Source: an uncultured beta proteobacterium
GTDB taxonomy: Bacteria > Pseudomonadota > Gammaproteobacteria > Burkholderiales > Burkholderiaceae
Length of the DNA stretch: 64,000 nucleotides
Assembly: GCA_903935355.1 (NCBI GenBank)
Contig: CAIZRK010000034.1
Coordinates: 62,001-126,000, forward strand
Direction: 5' to 3'
Below, in pieces: positions 9,978 through 21,776 of this stretch. The notes below the pieces were generated by a model. It made no database searches and was not told where the DNA came from. It saw only the letters and a list, made by a program, of their open reading frames with translations. Numbering within the stretch: the stretch's first letter is position 1; each line of letters starts with the position of its first letter. The position numbers were made by a program, and so were the translations under genes.

Positions 9978-11168
9978 TTAAATCTGTTTCTCACGAATAC
10001 AATTTTTAGCAATTATTCGTGCCTGCGCATCTAACTCCAAAATCAATTCAAGAGACGAAGCTGCTAAGACCTCAATCTGATTTAAGGTTTTCTCCACAAT
10101 CTGAGGTATTTGCAGATAAGGCAAGCCCTCATCTAAAAATGCGGCGACGGCGATCTCATTAGCTGCATTCAAAACAGTTGGAGCAGTCCCCCCTGCTTTA
10201 GCGGCAGCGAAGGCTAATGCTAAACAGGGAAATTGCGTTAAGTCGGGTTCAGAAAAATTTAAATTAGCCATCTGATTCAAACTCAGTGGAACTACCCCCG
10301 CATCAATTCTATCGGGCCATGCCAGCCCATAAGCAATTGGTGTGCGCATATCGGGTTGACCCATTTGCGCCAATACTGATCCGTCACGGTAACGTACCAT
10401 GGAATGCACCACACTTTGCGGATGAATCAAGACTTTAATTTTTTCGAGAGGCAAACCAAATAACCAATAAGCCTCTATAACTTCAAGCCCCTTATTCATC
10501 ATCGTCGCCGAATCAACTGAAATCTTTCTACCCATCACCCAATTAGGGTGTGCGCAGGCTTGCTCTGGTGTAATCCTGGATAAATCTGCTATTGGGGTAT
10601 TTCTAAATGGGCCACCTGAAGCGGTAAGCCACAATTCCTCCACACCATGATGAGCCTTTGGCAACTTAGAGAAGTGCTCTGGGAGACATTGAAAGATCGC
10701 ATTATGTTCACTATCAATCGGTAGTAACTCTCCTCCGCCAGAATGCATTGCTTGCATGAATAAGTCACCAGCCATGACTAGAGATTCTTTATTAGCAAGC
10801 AACACCCGCTTACCAGCATGCGCAGCGGTTAAGGTAGGCACTAAACCTGCAGCACCCACAATTGCTGCCATTACGGTATCGCAATCGGACTCTGTAATAG
10901 CAGTAATTAAGGCTTTAGGGCCAAATAAGACTCGAGTAGTGATATTTCTGGCGAGCAATAACTTACTTAAACGACTTGCGCCAGCCTCATCAGCAACTAC
11001 TGCTATTAAGGGTTTAAATTCTGTGCACTGATCAGCTAAGCGATCAATCTGCTTTGCAGCCGTAAGAGCAACCACCTTAAAGAGCTCAGGATGAGCCCGA
11101 ATAACCTCTAAGGTATTTACTCCAATGGAGCCGGTACTACCCAAAATAGCAATGCGTCTGACAGCCAT
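9978..11168 (-). CDS. dxr: 1-deoxy-D-xylulose 5-phosphate reductoisomerase
   Basis: MEP-pathway enzyme converting DXP to MEP with NADPH, supplying isoprenoid precursors for UppS downstream of cdsA. The Rossmann motif GSTGSIGVNTLEVI is near the N-terminus, ANKESLVMAG in the middle. The metal and substrate residues are in IDSEHNAIFQCL, ASGGPFR and KISVDSATMMNKGLEVIEA. 396 residues, full length. It abuts cdsA with a one-base overlap. Confidence 0.97.
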   Translation of the reverse strand: MAVRRIAILGSTGSIGVNTLEVIRAHPELFKVVALTAAKQIDRLADQCTEFKPLIAVVADEAGASRLSKLLLARNITTRVLFGPKALITAITESDCDTVMAAIVGAAGLVPTLTAAHAGKRVLLANKESLVMAGDLFMQAMHSGGGELLPIDSEHNAIFQCLPEHFSKLPKAHHGVEELWLTASGGPFRNTPIADLSRITPEQACAHPNWVMGRKISVDSATMMNKGLEVIEAYWLFGLPLEKIKVLIHPQSVVHSMVRYRDGSVLAQMGQPDMRTPIAYGLAWPDRIDAGVVPLSLNQMANLNFSEPDLTQFPCLALAFAAAKAGGTAPTVLNAANEIAVAAFLDEGLPYLQIPQIVEKTLNQIEVLAASSLELILELDAQARIIAKNCIREKQI

Positions 11169-11995
11169 TAAATTAACCCAGCAAGTACAGCAGCTATTGG
11201 CATAACCGGCAACAATGCATCCACCCGATCTAAGACTCCGCCGTGACCGGGCAATAAATGACTGCTGTCTTTTACACCTGCCAAACGTTTAAACTGGGAT
11301 TCGAATAAATCGCCAAAAATACTGAAGGCAGTCAAGACGGTTACCATTAAAAACATTGGAACCCAACCAAAACGAATTGCCCATGCTCCAAAGATGGAGT
11401 CTTCAAATGGCAAATACCAGATACACACAAAAGCGTACAAATAGCACAGTGCTAAACCACCTAATGCACCTTCAATTGATTTGCCTGGACTAATCTGTGC
11501 AGCCAGCTTATGCCTCCCTAGTGCCTTACCCACAAAATAAGCGCCAATGTCTGCCACCCAGACAAGCGCCATCGTAGTTAATAAAAAGACTAATCCCATA
11601 TCTCTCAAAATGACGAGTGCAAACCAGGTTGCAGGTAAGAGAATTAGCCCTAGAATGCTGTAAAAGGCTCTGAGCTTTACGAGAGAGAGATTCATCCCCT
11701 TAGCTAGCATAAATGGGGCAATAAAGAACCAAAAAAGGACTGCCATCATCAGCAAAGCAAATTGCCAGGTAGGCACTTGAATTGCCAATAAAAACACAAT
11801 GATCAATAAGCAAAATACCGCATAGAGCCAAGCCGCTAATTTCGCCTCAGGAGCGATTAATCTACTCCACTCCCAAGCAGCTGCAATTAAAGCAATTAAG
11901 AAGAAAGCTCCCAAATAATATGGGGGTAATAAAAATAAGATGGGCAAAAGCACCGCCAAAAGAATGGTAGCGGTAATAATTCGGGTTTTTAGCAT
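11168..11995 (-). CDS. cdsA: Phosphatidate cytidylyltransferase
   Basis: Integral membrane enzyme making CDP-diacylglycerol from phosphatidic acid and CTP, the branch point of phospholipid synthesis. Multiple hydrophobic segments cover the N-terminal 200 residues. The family signature SQFKRLAGVKDSS followed by LLPGHGGVLDRVDALLPV is near the C-terminus. 275 residues, normal. It lies between uppS and dxr, as in most betaproteobacteria. Confidence 0.97.
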   Translation of the reverse strand: MLKTRIITATILLAVLLPILFLLPPYYLGAFFLIALIAAAWEWSRLIAPEAKLAAWLYAVFCLLIIVFLLAIQVPTWQFALLMMAVLFWFFIAPFMLAKGMNLSLVKLRAFYSILGLILLPATWFALVILRDMGLVFLLTTMALVWVADIGAYFVGKALGRHKLAAQISPGKSIEGALGGLALCYLYAFVCIWYLPFEDSIFGAWAIRFGWVPMFLMVTVLTAFSIFGDLFESQFKRLAGVKDSSHLLPGHGGVLDRVDALLPVMPIAAVLAGLI

Positions 11996-12016
11996 GAGTG
12001 ACTTAAAAGGGAGTGA

Positions 12017-12790
12017 TCAAACTGCATCACTCATTGCCTGAGAGGCGATTTGAGCACTAGTTCGCCCAAAGCGCCGTTCACGCTGGCTAAACCAATCAAA
12101 TGCCTTATGCAATTGCGTCTCATCAAAATCGGGCCAAAGTACATCGGTAAAGTAAAGCTCGGTATAAGCTAATTGCCATAATAAAAAATTACTCACCCGC
12201 TGCTCTCCCCCCGTCCGAATAAAGAGATCTGGCTCTGGCGCATAGGACATGGATAAATAAGGTTGCAGCAATTCTTCGGAAACCTCTTCTGGCTTTAGAT
12301 CTGGATTAGCGAACATGCATTGGCGCATGGCTTGTAAGATATCCCAACGCCCACCATAGTTAGCAGCAATCGTAAAAGTAAGACTTTTACACCCTGCGGT
12401 CTTCTCCTGGGAGAATTGCACCATTTCCTGAATAGCTAGGTCAAAACGGCTCAAATCGCCAATTAAACGCAAGGCAATATCATTTTCAGCCAATCGAGAA
12501 ACTTCACTTTTTAAAGACTTTAAAAAGAGCTTCATCAAAAAGCCAACCTCTTCTGGGGGGCGACGCCAGTTCTCAGAGCTAAAAGCAAATACCGTTAAAT
12601 ATTCCACACCTAGGCGCCGACATTCTTGCACGATCTTTTTGACGGCCCCTAAACCTTCAGAATGTCCCGCTACTCGAGGCATAAATCGCTTACTAGCCCA
12701 ACGACCATTGCCATCCATGATGATGGCAACATGGCGTGGAATAGCATTAACTTCTGGAACCACTAAGGTTGAGCTAATGTGTTGTGTCAT
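12017..12790 (-). CDS. uppS: Undecaprenyl diphosphate synthase
   Basis: Cis-prenyltransferase that makes the C55 carrier for peptidoglycan and O-antigen. The substrate-binding motif IMDGNGRWA is at about residues 24-32, SSENWRRPPEE in the middle, and DLFIRTGGEQRVSNFLLWQ plus TELYFTDVLWPDF in the C-terminal third. 257 residues. It lies 21 bp upstream of cdsA and 31 bp downstream of frr. Confidence 0.97.
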   Translation of the reverse strand: MTQHISSTLVVPEVNAIPRHVAIIMDGNGRWASKRFMPRVAGHSEGLGAVKKIVQECRRLGVEYLTVFAFSSENWRRPPEEVGFLMKLFLKSLKSEVSRLAENDIALRLIGDLSRFDLAIQEMVQFSQEKTAGCKSLTFTIAANYGGRWDILQAMRQCMFANPDLKPEEVSEELLQPYLSMSYAPEPDLFIRTGGEQRVSNFLLWQLAYTELYFTDVLWPDFDETQLHKAFDWFSQRERRFGRTSAQIASQAMSDAV

Positions 12791-12821
12791 AACGAATGTT
12801 TAAAAGAATGCAATCAGACGA

Positions 12822-13382
12822 TTAAACCGTCATGATTTCTTTCTCTTTTTCAGAGACCAGCTTATCAATATCTACCACAGCGCGATCCGTCATCTTTTGA
12901 ATTTCATCTGTAGCACGACGCTCTTCATCCTCAGAGATTTCTTTATCTTTAGTAAGGCGCTTTAAATGTTCGTTAGCATCGCGACGTAAGTTGCGAACTG
13001 CAATCTTGGTTTCTTCACCTTCGTTTTTAACCACCTTAGTCAGATCTCGGCGACGCTCTTCAGTCAAGGCAGGCATGGGTACACGGATGACCGTACCCTG
13101 AGAGGCGGGATTCAAACCTAAATCAGAATCACGAATGGCCTTTTCAATTGCACCGACCATCGTTTTTTCAAAGGGCTGAACGTTGATTGTTCTAGCATCT
13201 GCCAAACCCAAACTAGCCACTTGACTTAAGGGAGTTGGATTGCCGTAGTAATCAACCTGTATATGCTCCAAGATTCCTGGATTAGCACGACCAGAGCGAA
13301 TCTTCGCTAAGTTAGTTTTTAAAGCCTCAAGAGACTTGTGCATCTTTTGATCGGTATTGGTTTTTATTTCTGCTGCAGACAT
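12822..13382 (-). CDS. frr: Ribosome recycling factor
   Basis: Works with EF-G to split post-termination ribosomes. The tRNA-mimic three-helix bundle is recognised by [20 protein letters not shown] at the N-terminus, the [15 protein letters not shown] segment of the hinge, and [17 protein letters not shown] at the C-terminus. 186 residues, standard. It lies 11 bp downstream of pyrH, the conserved tsf-pyrH-frr order. Confidence 0.98.
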   Translation of the reverse strand: MSAAEIKTNTDQKMHKSLEALKTNLAKIRSGRANPGILEHIQVDYYGNPTPLSQVASLGLADARTINVQPFEKTMVGAIEKAIRDSDLGLNPASQGTVIRVPMPALTEERRRDLTKVVKNEGEETKIAVRNLRRDANEHLKRLTKDKEISEDEERRATDEIQKMTDRAVVDIDKLVSEKEKEIMTV

Positions 13383-13393
13383 CAGGCCTCCTA

Positions 13394-14104
13394 TTAAACG
13401 TGTACTAAAGTACCCTCAGGTTCTCCTTGAACCACGCGCATCAAAGCACCTGGTTTGAGGATCGAAAATACTTTGATGGGTAATTTACGGTCGCGGCACA
13501 AAGCAAAAGCAGTGGCATCCATGACCTGTAAATTCTGAATTAACGCCTCATCAAACGTGATGGTCTTGTATAAAGTAGCGCTGGGATCTTTATGGGGATC
13601 GGCACTGTAGATACCATCTACCTTGGTAGCCTTCAGCATAATTTCTACGCCCATCTCTGCGCCGCGTAAAGCTGCAGCAGTATCAGTAGTAAAAAATGGA
13701 TTGCCAGTACCGGCCGCAAAAATCACTACCTTACCTTCACTCAATGCCCGAATTGCCCGTGGACGAATATAAGGCTCCACCACTTGATCCATTCTTAAGG
13801 CGGATTGCACGCGAGCCTCAACCCCTTTTTGGCGCAAGGCGTCTTGCAATGCTAAGGAATTCATCATGGTTGCCAACATTCCCATGTAGTCTGCAGTTGC
13901 CCTATCCATACCTGCAGCACCACCTGCGACACCACGGAAAATATTACCGCCACCGATCACTATCGCTAGCTCTACACCGCTATTGACTACATCTGCAATT
14001 TCTTTCACCATCGCATCAATGGTGACTGGATTGATACCAAAGGCATCATCCCCCATCAGGGCCTCACCAGAGAGTTTTAAGAGAACACGTTTATAGGCTG
14101 GCAT
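13394..14104 (-). CDS. pyrH: Uridylate kinase
   Basis: Hexameric UMP kinase of the amino-acid-kinase fold, allosterically regulated by GTP and UTP in characterised homologues. [11 protein letters not shown] is at the N-terminus, IGGGNIFRG near residue 50, [16 protein letters not shown] near residue 130, and the [13 protein letters not shown] block follows. 236 residues. It is separated from tsf by 191 bp holding a terminator hairpin, so it probably starts a new transcription unit with frr, uppS and cdsA. Confidence 0.98.
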   Translation of the reverse strand: MPAYKRVLLKLSGEALMGDDAFGINPVTIDAMVKEIADVVNSGVELAIVIGGGNIFRGVAGGAAGMDRATADYMGMLATMMNSLALQDALRQKGVEARVQSALRMDQVVEPYIRPRAIRALSEGKVVIFAAGTGNPFFTTDTAAALRGAEMGVEIMLKATKVDGIYSADPHKDPSATLYKTITFDEALIQNLQVMDATAFALCRDRKLPIKVFSILKPGALMRVVQGEPEGTLVHV

Positions 14105-14210
14105 TGTTTTAATTTTCCGTCATTTGCTAAATAATTCACTTGCTTAGCTTATTGATCTTTAAGTGCTTTTAATTTCTTGGGGTAATTATAAAGGCTGGGG
14201 GCAGATCAAA

Positions 14211-14248
14211 CAAAAGGGCATAGAAACCGAGGTTTCTATGCCCTTTTG
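14211..14248 (-). terminator. Terminator hairpin after rpsB-tsf
   Basis: An 18-bp perfect inverted repeat (arms 14211-14228 and 14231-14248) with a 2-nt centre between tsf and pyrH. Read on the minus strand, the second arm ends in CCCTTTTG followed by TTTGA, a T-rich tail fitting an intrinsic terminator. It lies 48 bp past the tsf stop. The stem is also T/A-flanked on the other strand, but no plus-strand gene runs into it. Confidence 0.85.
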
Positions 14249-14295
14249 AGGATAGTGCCATGGCTAGAGTTACCCCTAGCCAATGAGCGGGTCAA

Positions 14296-15177
14296 TTAAG
14301 CGGTTGCTTTAGCGGCAGCTACCTGAGCGGCAACTTCAGCTGCAAAGTCATCTTGACGCTTCTCAATGCCCTCGCCTACAACAAACATAGTAAACCCCTT
14401 GATTGTTGTATTTACTGCTTTAAGCATTTGTTCAACTGTTTGCTTATCGTTTTTAACGAAAGTTTGATTTAATAAAGAAACCTCTTTAAGGTACTTCTGA
14501 ATCGAACCTTCAACCATCTTCTCCACGATTTCAGCAGGCTTGCCAGATTCAGCTGCCTTTTGAATAGCCACATTGCGCTCAACGGCTATCGCTTCGGCTG
14601 GAACTTCAGCCATCGATAAAGCGATTGGTTTCATCGCAGCGATATGCATCGCCACATCTTTAGCAGCAGTCTCATCACCCTCATACTCAACCATGACGCC
14701 AATACGGGTGCCGTGGAGGTAGGAAACCAATTTACTGCTACCTGTGAAACGCTTAAAACGACGAGGCATCACATTTTCACCAATACGACCGATTAATTCA
14801 GTGCGTACAGCATCTACCGTAGAACCATTTAGTGGCAATGCAAGCAAAGCGGCTACATCAACTGGATTGTTTTGAGCTACCAGCTTCACACCGTCATTTG
14901 TAAAAGCTAAAAAGTCATCGTTCTTAGAAACAAAATCTGTTTCGCAGTTCACTTCAAGCAAAGCACCAGTAGTACCATCGATAAATGACGTCACAACGCC
15001 TTCAGCAGTAATACGAGATGCCGCTTTACCAGCCTTACTACCGAGCTTTACACGCAAAATTTCTTCTGCGCGAGCCATATCACCATCAGCCTCAGTCAAT
15101 GCTTTTTTACACTCCATCATCGGAGCATCAGTTTTGGCGCGTAACTCGCCAACCATTGCAGCGGTAATAGCAGCCAT
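14296..15177 (-). CDS. tsf: Elongation factor Ts
   Basis: Guanine nucleotide exchange factor for EF-Tu. The N-terminal UBA-like domain shows [19 protein letters not shown] and [13 protein letters not shown]. The core motif [12 protein letters not shown], which contacts the EF-Tu nucleotide-binding site, is near residue 79. 293 residues. Its ATG overlaps the rpsB stop as TAATG, consistent with the universal rpsB-tsf pair. Confidence 0.98.
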   Translation of the reverse strand: MAAITAAMVGELRAKTDAPMMECKKALTEADGDMARAEEILRVKLGSKAGKAASRITAEGVVTSFIDGTTGALLEVNCETDFVSKNDDFLAFTNDGVKLVAQNNPVDVAALLALPLNGSTVDAVRTELIGRIGENVMPRRFKRFTGSSKLVSYLHGTRIGVMVEYEGDETAAKDVAMHIAAMKPIALSMAEVPAEAIAVERNVAIQKAAESGKPAEIVEKMVEGSIQKYLKEVSLLNQTFVKNDKQTVEQMLKAVNTTIKGFTMFVVGEGIEKRQDDFAAEVAAQVAAAKATA

Positions 15178-15926
15178 TATTCAGCTTTCCCTTCTTCAAC
15201 AAACTCTTCTTCGCCTTCTTTAGCGGCCGCCAAAATTTCTTGTACAGAGTTTGATTTGCCTTCGAGAATGGCATCGGCAATCCCGCGAGCATAAAGAAGA
15301 ACTGCTTTACTAGAGTCATCATTTCCAGGGATGATGTAATCAACGCCTTCTGGTGAGTGATTGGTATCAACCACAGCGATCACTGGAATACCGAGCTTGT
15401 TAGCTTCAGTAATAGCAATCTTGTGATAGCCCACGTCCACTACAAAAATGGCATCAGGAACGCCATTTAAATCTTGAATACCGCCCAAAGCTTTTTGTAA
15501 TTTATCCAGATCACGGTCATTAGTCAAAGCTTCTTTTTTTGAAAGCTTTTCCCAGTCGCCAGCTTCCTTAGCAACGGCCATATCTTTTAAGCGCTTGAGG
15601 GAACCTTTAACGGTTTTGAAATTGGTGAGCGTACCACCCAACCAACGGCTATCGATGTAAGGCATGCCAGCACGAGCAGCTTCTTCAGCGATGATCTCGC
15701 GTGACTGGCGCTTGGTACCAACAAACAAAATCGTGCCACGATTAGCGGCAATTTGCTTGGAAAATTTCAGGGCATCCTGAAACATGGGCAATGTTTTTTC
15801 CAAGTTAATGATGTGAATTTTATTACGATGGCCGAAAATATAAGGAGCCATTCTTGGGGACCAGAAGCGCGTTTGGTGTCCAAAATGACAACCGGCTTCC
15901 AGCATCTGACGCATTGTTACTGACAT
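15177..15926 (-). CDS. rpsB: 30S ribosomal protein S2
   Basis: S2 of the small subunit. I start it at the ATG at 15926, which gives [20 protein letters not shown], the family N-terminus, preceded by a minus-strand AGGAGAAGTT Shine-Dalgarno. An in-frame ATG at 15998 would add 24 residues with no family match. Typical S2 blocks follow: [41 protein letters not shown] and IPGNDDSS. 249 residues is the normal length. Confidence 0.97.
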   Translation of the reverse strand: MSVTMRQMLEAGCHFGHQTRFWSPRMAPYIFGHRNKIHIINLEKTLPMFQDALKFSKQIAANRGTILFVGTKRQSREIIAEEAARAGMPYIDSRWLGGTLTNFKTVKGSLKRLKDMAVAKEAGDWEKLSKKEALTNDRDLDKLQKALGGIQDLNGVPDAIFVVDVGYHKIAITEANKLGIPVIAVVDTNHSPEGVDYIIPGNDDSSKAVLLYARGIADAILEGKSNSVQEILAAAKEGEEEFVEEGKAE

Positions 15927-16035
15927 AACTTCTCCTAAGGGTTGTGGTCTAAGATTGAGTCCTAGCTGCGCTAAAAAACGCCACCCTGGAAGGCTCAACC
16001 CGCAATTTCAAGTTAAAAATTAACCTGAGACCAAA

Positions 16036-16041
16036 ATTATA
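16036..16041 (-). promoter_or_regulatory. Possible -10 box of rpsB-tsf
   Basis: A perfect TATAAT lies on the minus strand 110 bp upstream of the rpsB ATG, inside the 248-bp gap between the divergent rpsB and map genes. No good -35 hexamer is found 16-18 bp upstream, so the call rests on the -10 alone. The leader of over 90 nt that it would produce is long enough for S2 autoregulation as known in E. coli, but I did not identify a conserved fold. Confidence 0.35.
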
Positions 16042-16174
16042 GCTTAAATATCAATGCTCTAGCTAGTCCTTAACCACTGCAAACAGCAAACATAAGTCGT
16101 AAAAATTCGGTGATTGCCTCATTTTTAGGCATTAGGTAGCAACTAAAAAGGCTCAAGTCGTTGATAATCAAGGC

Positions 16175-17011
16175 ATGAATAGTGTATTTACTGCCGAAAA
16201 AGACATCTTAGGGATGCGTGAAGCTGGCCGCTTAGCTAGTGAGGTTCTCGATCATGTAGCTCCTCACGTTAAAGCAGGGGTCAGCACTGGCGAATTGGAT
16301 CGTATTTGCCATGACTACATGAGCGAGGTCCAAAAAACCATTCCTGCACCACTGAACTACCAGCCTCCTGGTTACCCACCCTTTCCAGCAGCTATCTGCA
16401 CTTCTGTGAATGATGTGATCTGTCATGGCATTCCTGGTGAAAAGATTCTCAAAACTGGAGACGTGGTTAATTTAGATATCACTGTCATTACCCCTAATGG
16501 CTACTACGGTGATACCAGTCGGATGTTTATGGTTGGCGACGTTTCCGTCATGGCAAGACGTCTTACCCAAATCACTTTTGAATGTTTATGGCTTGGAATT
16601 GCACAAGTAAAACCAGGCGCCTCTTTGGGCGACATCGGTCACGTCATTCAAACCCATGCTGAAAATGCCGGCTATTCAGTGGTTCGTGAATACTGTGGAC
16701 ACGGCATTGGCAAGGTATTTCATCAAGACCCCCAAATTCTTCACTATGGTCGCCCTGGTACTGGTAAAAAATTAGAGTCAGGCATGACCTTCACAATTGA
16801 GCCCATGATTAATGCTGGCAAACGCGATATTCGCACGATGCCTGATCAATGGACCGTTAAAACCAAAGATCGTAGCCTTTCTGCGCAATGGGAACACACC
16901 CTTCTAGTTACAGCAACAGGTGTTGAAGTGCTTACTTGGTCTGCAGGTAGTAATCCACCGCCAGAATGCGTCAAAGGCCTCACTTTCAGGCCCGCCTTGG
17001 CATGCGCCTGA
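16175..17011 (+). CDS. map: Type I methionine aminopeptidase
   Basis: Removes N-terminal Met from nascent proteins. The dimetal site residues appear in order: NLDITVITPNGYYGDTSRMF (two Asp), EYCGHGIGKVFHQDP (His), FTIEPMIN (Glu) and the late WEHTLLVT block (Glu). CHGIPG is also present. 278 residues, slightly longer than E. coli Map because of a C-terminal tail of about 20 residues ending in ALACA. Divergent from rpsB, the common arrangement. Its stop is 4 bp before glnD. Confidence 0.96.
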   Translation: MNSVFTAEKDILGMREAGRLASEVLDHVAPHVKAGVSTGELDRICHDYMSEVQKTIPAPLNYQPPGYPPFPAAICTSVNDVICHGIPGEKILKTGDVVNLDITVITPNGYYGDTSRMFMVGDVSVMARRLTQITFECLWLGIAQVKPGASLGDIGHVIQTHAENAGYSVVREYCGHGIGKVFHQDPQILHYGRPGTGKKLESGMTFTIEPMINAGKRDIRTMPDQWTVKTKDRSLSAQWEHTLLVTATGVEVLTWSAGSNPPPECVKGLTFRPALACA

Positions 17012-17015
17012 GGAA

Positions 17016-19619
17016 ATGACTAGCACTCACCCTAGTTCGATGTGCATTAAAGATATAGCAAGCCTGCTGGCTGCGCGCCAACTTGCTTATACGGAGTTTC
17101 TTGAAAACCAACAGGTTGGTAAGCTTACTAAGCAATTGAGCAAACTCAGTGATGAGTTATTAATCAGCTTATGGAATGCCTGTAATCTCAATACCGATGC
17201 AGCACTTATTGCGGTAGGGGGATTTGGCCGAGGAGCGCTGTTTCCCTATTCTGATATTGACATATTAATTTTATTGCCGGCAGATAAGCAATTCTTCGAA
17301 GAAGTGTTAGCTAGCAAGATTGAGAGTTTCGTGGCTCAATGTTGGGATACTGGCCTAGAAATAGGCTCATCTGTCAGAAACATCTCCCAATGTATTTCAG
17401 AGGCCGAACAAGACATTACGGTAAGAACTTCTTTACTAGACTCCCGCCTTGTTTGTGGCAAGAAAGCGCTCTTTAAAGAGTTTTCAGCGGCTTATGAAAA
17501 AACTCTTGACCCCAAATCTTTCTTTCAGGCAAAACTAGCAGAACAAATGCAAAGGCACTATAAGTATCAAGATACCCCTTACTCTTTGGAGCCTAATTGC
17601 AAAGAAAGTCCTGGTGGACTAAGAGACCTACAGATCATCTCCTGGGTTAGTAAGGCAGCACTTTTAGGTAATACATTTAAAGACCTAAATATAGCCGGTC
17701 TAGTCACTAACCGTGAATTATCTGAGCTCAATCGCAATCAGCGTTTACTTGAGACTATCCGCGCTAATTTACATTTGATCGCAGGGCGCAGACAAGATGT
17801 ATTGGCCTTTGATTTACAAACCGCTCTAGCAAAATCTATGGGGATTACAGAAGAGTCTTCACGCATTGCTAGTGAATCAATCATGCGGCGCTATTATTGG
17901 ACTGCTAAAGCGGTAACGCAATTAAATGATGTCCTTCTGCAAAATATTGAAGCACTTCTTTTCCCACAAGAGTCTAGAACTACCCACCCCATTCCTGGCC
18001 AAGGCAATGAATGCTTTATTGAGCGTCAAGGCGTACTAGACATCACAGATCCGCAGATTTATCAAAAGCATCCTGAACAAATTCTGAGAACATTTTTGGT
18101 ATTTGCACAAACTACGAACGTCAAAAGTTTATCTGCCACTATTTTCCGAGCACTGTATAACGCTAGGCAAAACATGGATAGCAAATGGCGTGCTAACCCT
18201 GTCAATCGTGCCCTTTTTATAGAAATTCTGAAACAGCCTGAGGGAGTTAGCCGCGCTTTTCAATTGATGAACCGCAGTAGCGTGCTTGGACGTTACTTAC
18301 CTGCCTTTAGAAGAATCGTAGGGCAAATGCAGCATGATCTGTTTCATGTTTATACGGTCGATCAACATATCTTGATGGTCTTACGTAATGTGCGCCGCTT
18401 TATGGTGATGGAACATACCCATGAATTTCCATTTTGCAGCAGACTGATTGCCCATTTTGAGAAACCATGGCTACTCGTCATCGCAGCACTCTTTCATGAT
18501 ATTGCCAAAGGACGTGGTGGCGATCATTCGGAGCTTGGTAAAGCAGACATGCGTAAGTTTGCAAAAGAGCATGGGCTAGACAAAGCTGAAACTGACTTAT
18601 TGGTATGGCTAGTAGCCGAACATCTTTATATGAGTCAAGTTGCCCAAAAACAAGACATTACCGACCCTGATGTGGTGAAAGCCTTTGCTAAAAAGGTTGG
18701 GGATGAGCGCCACCTCACTGCGCTCTACCTCTTAACCGTTGCTGACGTCCGAGGCACCAGCCCAAAAGTATGGAATGCCTGGAAAGGTAAATTGCTGGAA
18801 GATCTTTATCGGGTTACCCTCAGGGTTCTTGGGGGAGCTAAGCCTGATGCCTCATCTGAATTAGCTCAACATCAAGAAGAATCTCGTGCCAACTTACGCC
18901 TCTTTGGAATTGAGGATTCTGCCTATGAGACTCTCTGGAATACTTTAGATGTTGCCTTCTTTTTAAGGCAAGATGCAGATGACATTGCTTGGCTTACACG
19001 CCATTTGTTTAATAAAGTAGATTGCAAAATACCGATTGTTCGCGCTAGACTCTCACCAATTGGAGAGGGCTTACAAGTTGCAGTGTATGTGAAAGATCAG
19101 GCTGATTTATTCTCCAGAATTTGCGCTTACTTTGAGCGGCATGGCTTTTCCATTTGGGACGCCCGCATTCATACGACCCGTCATGGCTATGCTTTAGATA
19201 CTTTCCAAATCTCTGGTAGTAACCTTATAGATGAAAGTGGTAGTTACCGTGACCTGATTCAATTAGTGGAATATGAGTTAACCGCTGCCTTACAAAGTAA
19301 TAATAAGCTCCCCACTCCAAGTATGGGGCGCCTCTCTAGGCAATCCCGCACCTTCCCAATTCAACCTCGAGTGCACGTCATACCAGATGAGCGTGGCCGC
19401 TACTACGCCCTTTCCCTCTCAGCAAGCGATCGCACTGGACTTCTCTATGCCATCTCAAGAGTGTTAGCAAAGCATCAAGTCTCGCTTCATACAGCGCGCA
19501 TTAATACACTAGGTGAAAGAGTGGAAGACGTACTGCTCTTAGATGCTGCTAACTTAAGCAAAAATCCAAAACTACAAATCTTGTTAGAGACAGAGTTGCT
19601 TGAGGTACTCGGGGTTTAA
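17016..19619 (+). CDS. glnD: Bifunctional uridylyltransferase/uridylyl-removing enzyme GlnD
   Basis: Senses glutamine and modifies PII proteins to control nitrogen assimilation. The nucleotidyltransferase domain shows GGFGRGALFPYSDIDILIL. The HD hydrolase domain shows ALFHDIAKGRGGDHSELG, and two ACT domains occupy the C-terminal 190 residues. The start at 17016 has GAGGA five bases upstream, directly after the map stop. A longer frame beginning at 16920 runs inside map and adds 32 residues unlike the family. 867 residues. Confidence 0.96.
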   Translation: MTSTHPSSMCIKDIASLLAARQLAYTEFLENQQVGKLTKQLSKLSDELLISLWNACNLNTDAALIAVGGFGRGALFPYSDIDILILLPADKQFFEEVLASKIESFVAQCWDTGLEIGSSVRNISQCISEAEQDITVRTSLLDSRLVCGKKALFKEFSAAYEKTLDPKSFFQAKLAEQMQRHYKYQDTPYSLEPNCKESPGGLRDLQIISWVSKAALLGNTFKDLNIAGLVTNRELSELNRNQRLLETIRANLHLIAGRRQDVLAFDLQTALAKSMGITEESSRIASESIMRRYYWTAKAVTQLNDVLLQNIEALLFPQESRTTHPIPGQGNECFIERQGVLDITDPQIYQKHPEQILRTFLVFAQTTNVKSLSATIFRALYNARQNMDSKWRANPVNRALFIEILKQPEGVSRAFQLMNRSSVLGRYLPAFRRIVGQMQHDLFHVYTVDQHILMVLRNVRRFMVMEHTHEFPFCSRLIAHFEKPWLLVIAALFHDIAKGRGGDHSELGKADMRKFAKEHGLDKAETDLLVWLVAEHLYMSQVAQKQDITDPDVVKAFAKKVGDERHLTALYLLTVADVRGTSPKVWNAWKGKLLEDLYRVTLRVLGGAKPDASSELAQHQEESRANLRLFGIEDSAYETLWNTLDVAFFLRQDADDIAWLTRHLFNKVDCKIPIVRARLSPIGEGLQVAVYVKDQADLFSRICAYFERHGFSIWDARIHTTRHGYALDTFQISGSNLIDESGSYRDLIQLVEYELTAALQSNNKLPTPSMGRLSRQSRTFPIQPRVHVIPDERGRYYALSLSASDRTGLLYAISRVLAKHQVSLHTARINTLGERVEDVLLLDAANLSKNPKLQILLETELLEVLGV

Positions 19620-19751
19620 GGGAACTAAAATCAATCCATGATCTCTTTCCCTATCCAGAGAGATTAGTGACGCCCCAGATGGATATTTGGTTTAAGAGAT
19701 TCAAGGGCAAGAGTAAGGCCAGTAAAAAGATGATCTATTTGAAAAAACTGA

Positions 19752-21776
<2,025 letters not shown>

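Noticed and set aside
15128-15370. Frame of 80 codons across the rpsB-tsf junction
   Set aside because: Out-of-frame shadow of two ribosomal-operon genes.
19641-19664. Bidirectional terminator between glnD and ligA
   Set aside because: ATCTCT/AGAGAT arms are only 6 bp with a 12-nt loop and no T run; too weak to list.
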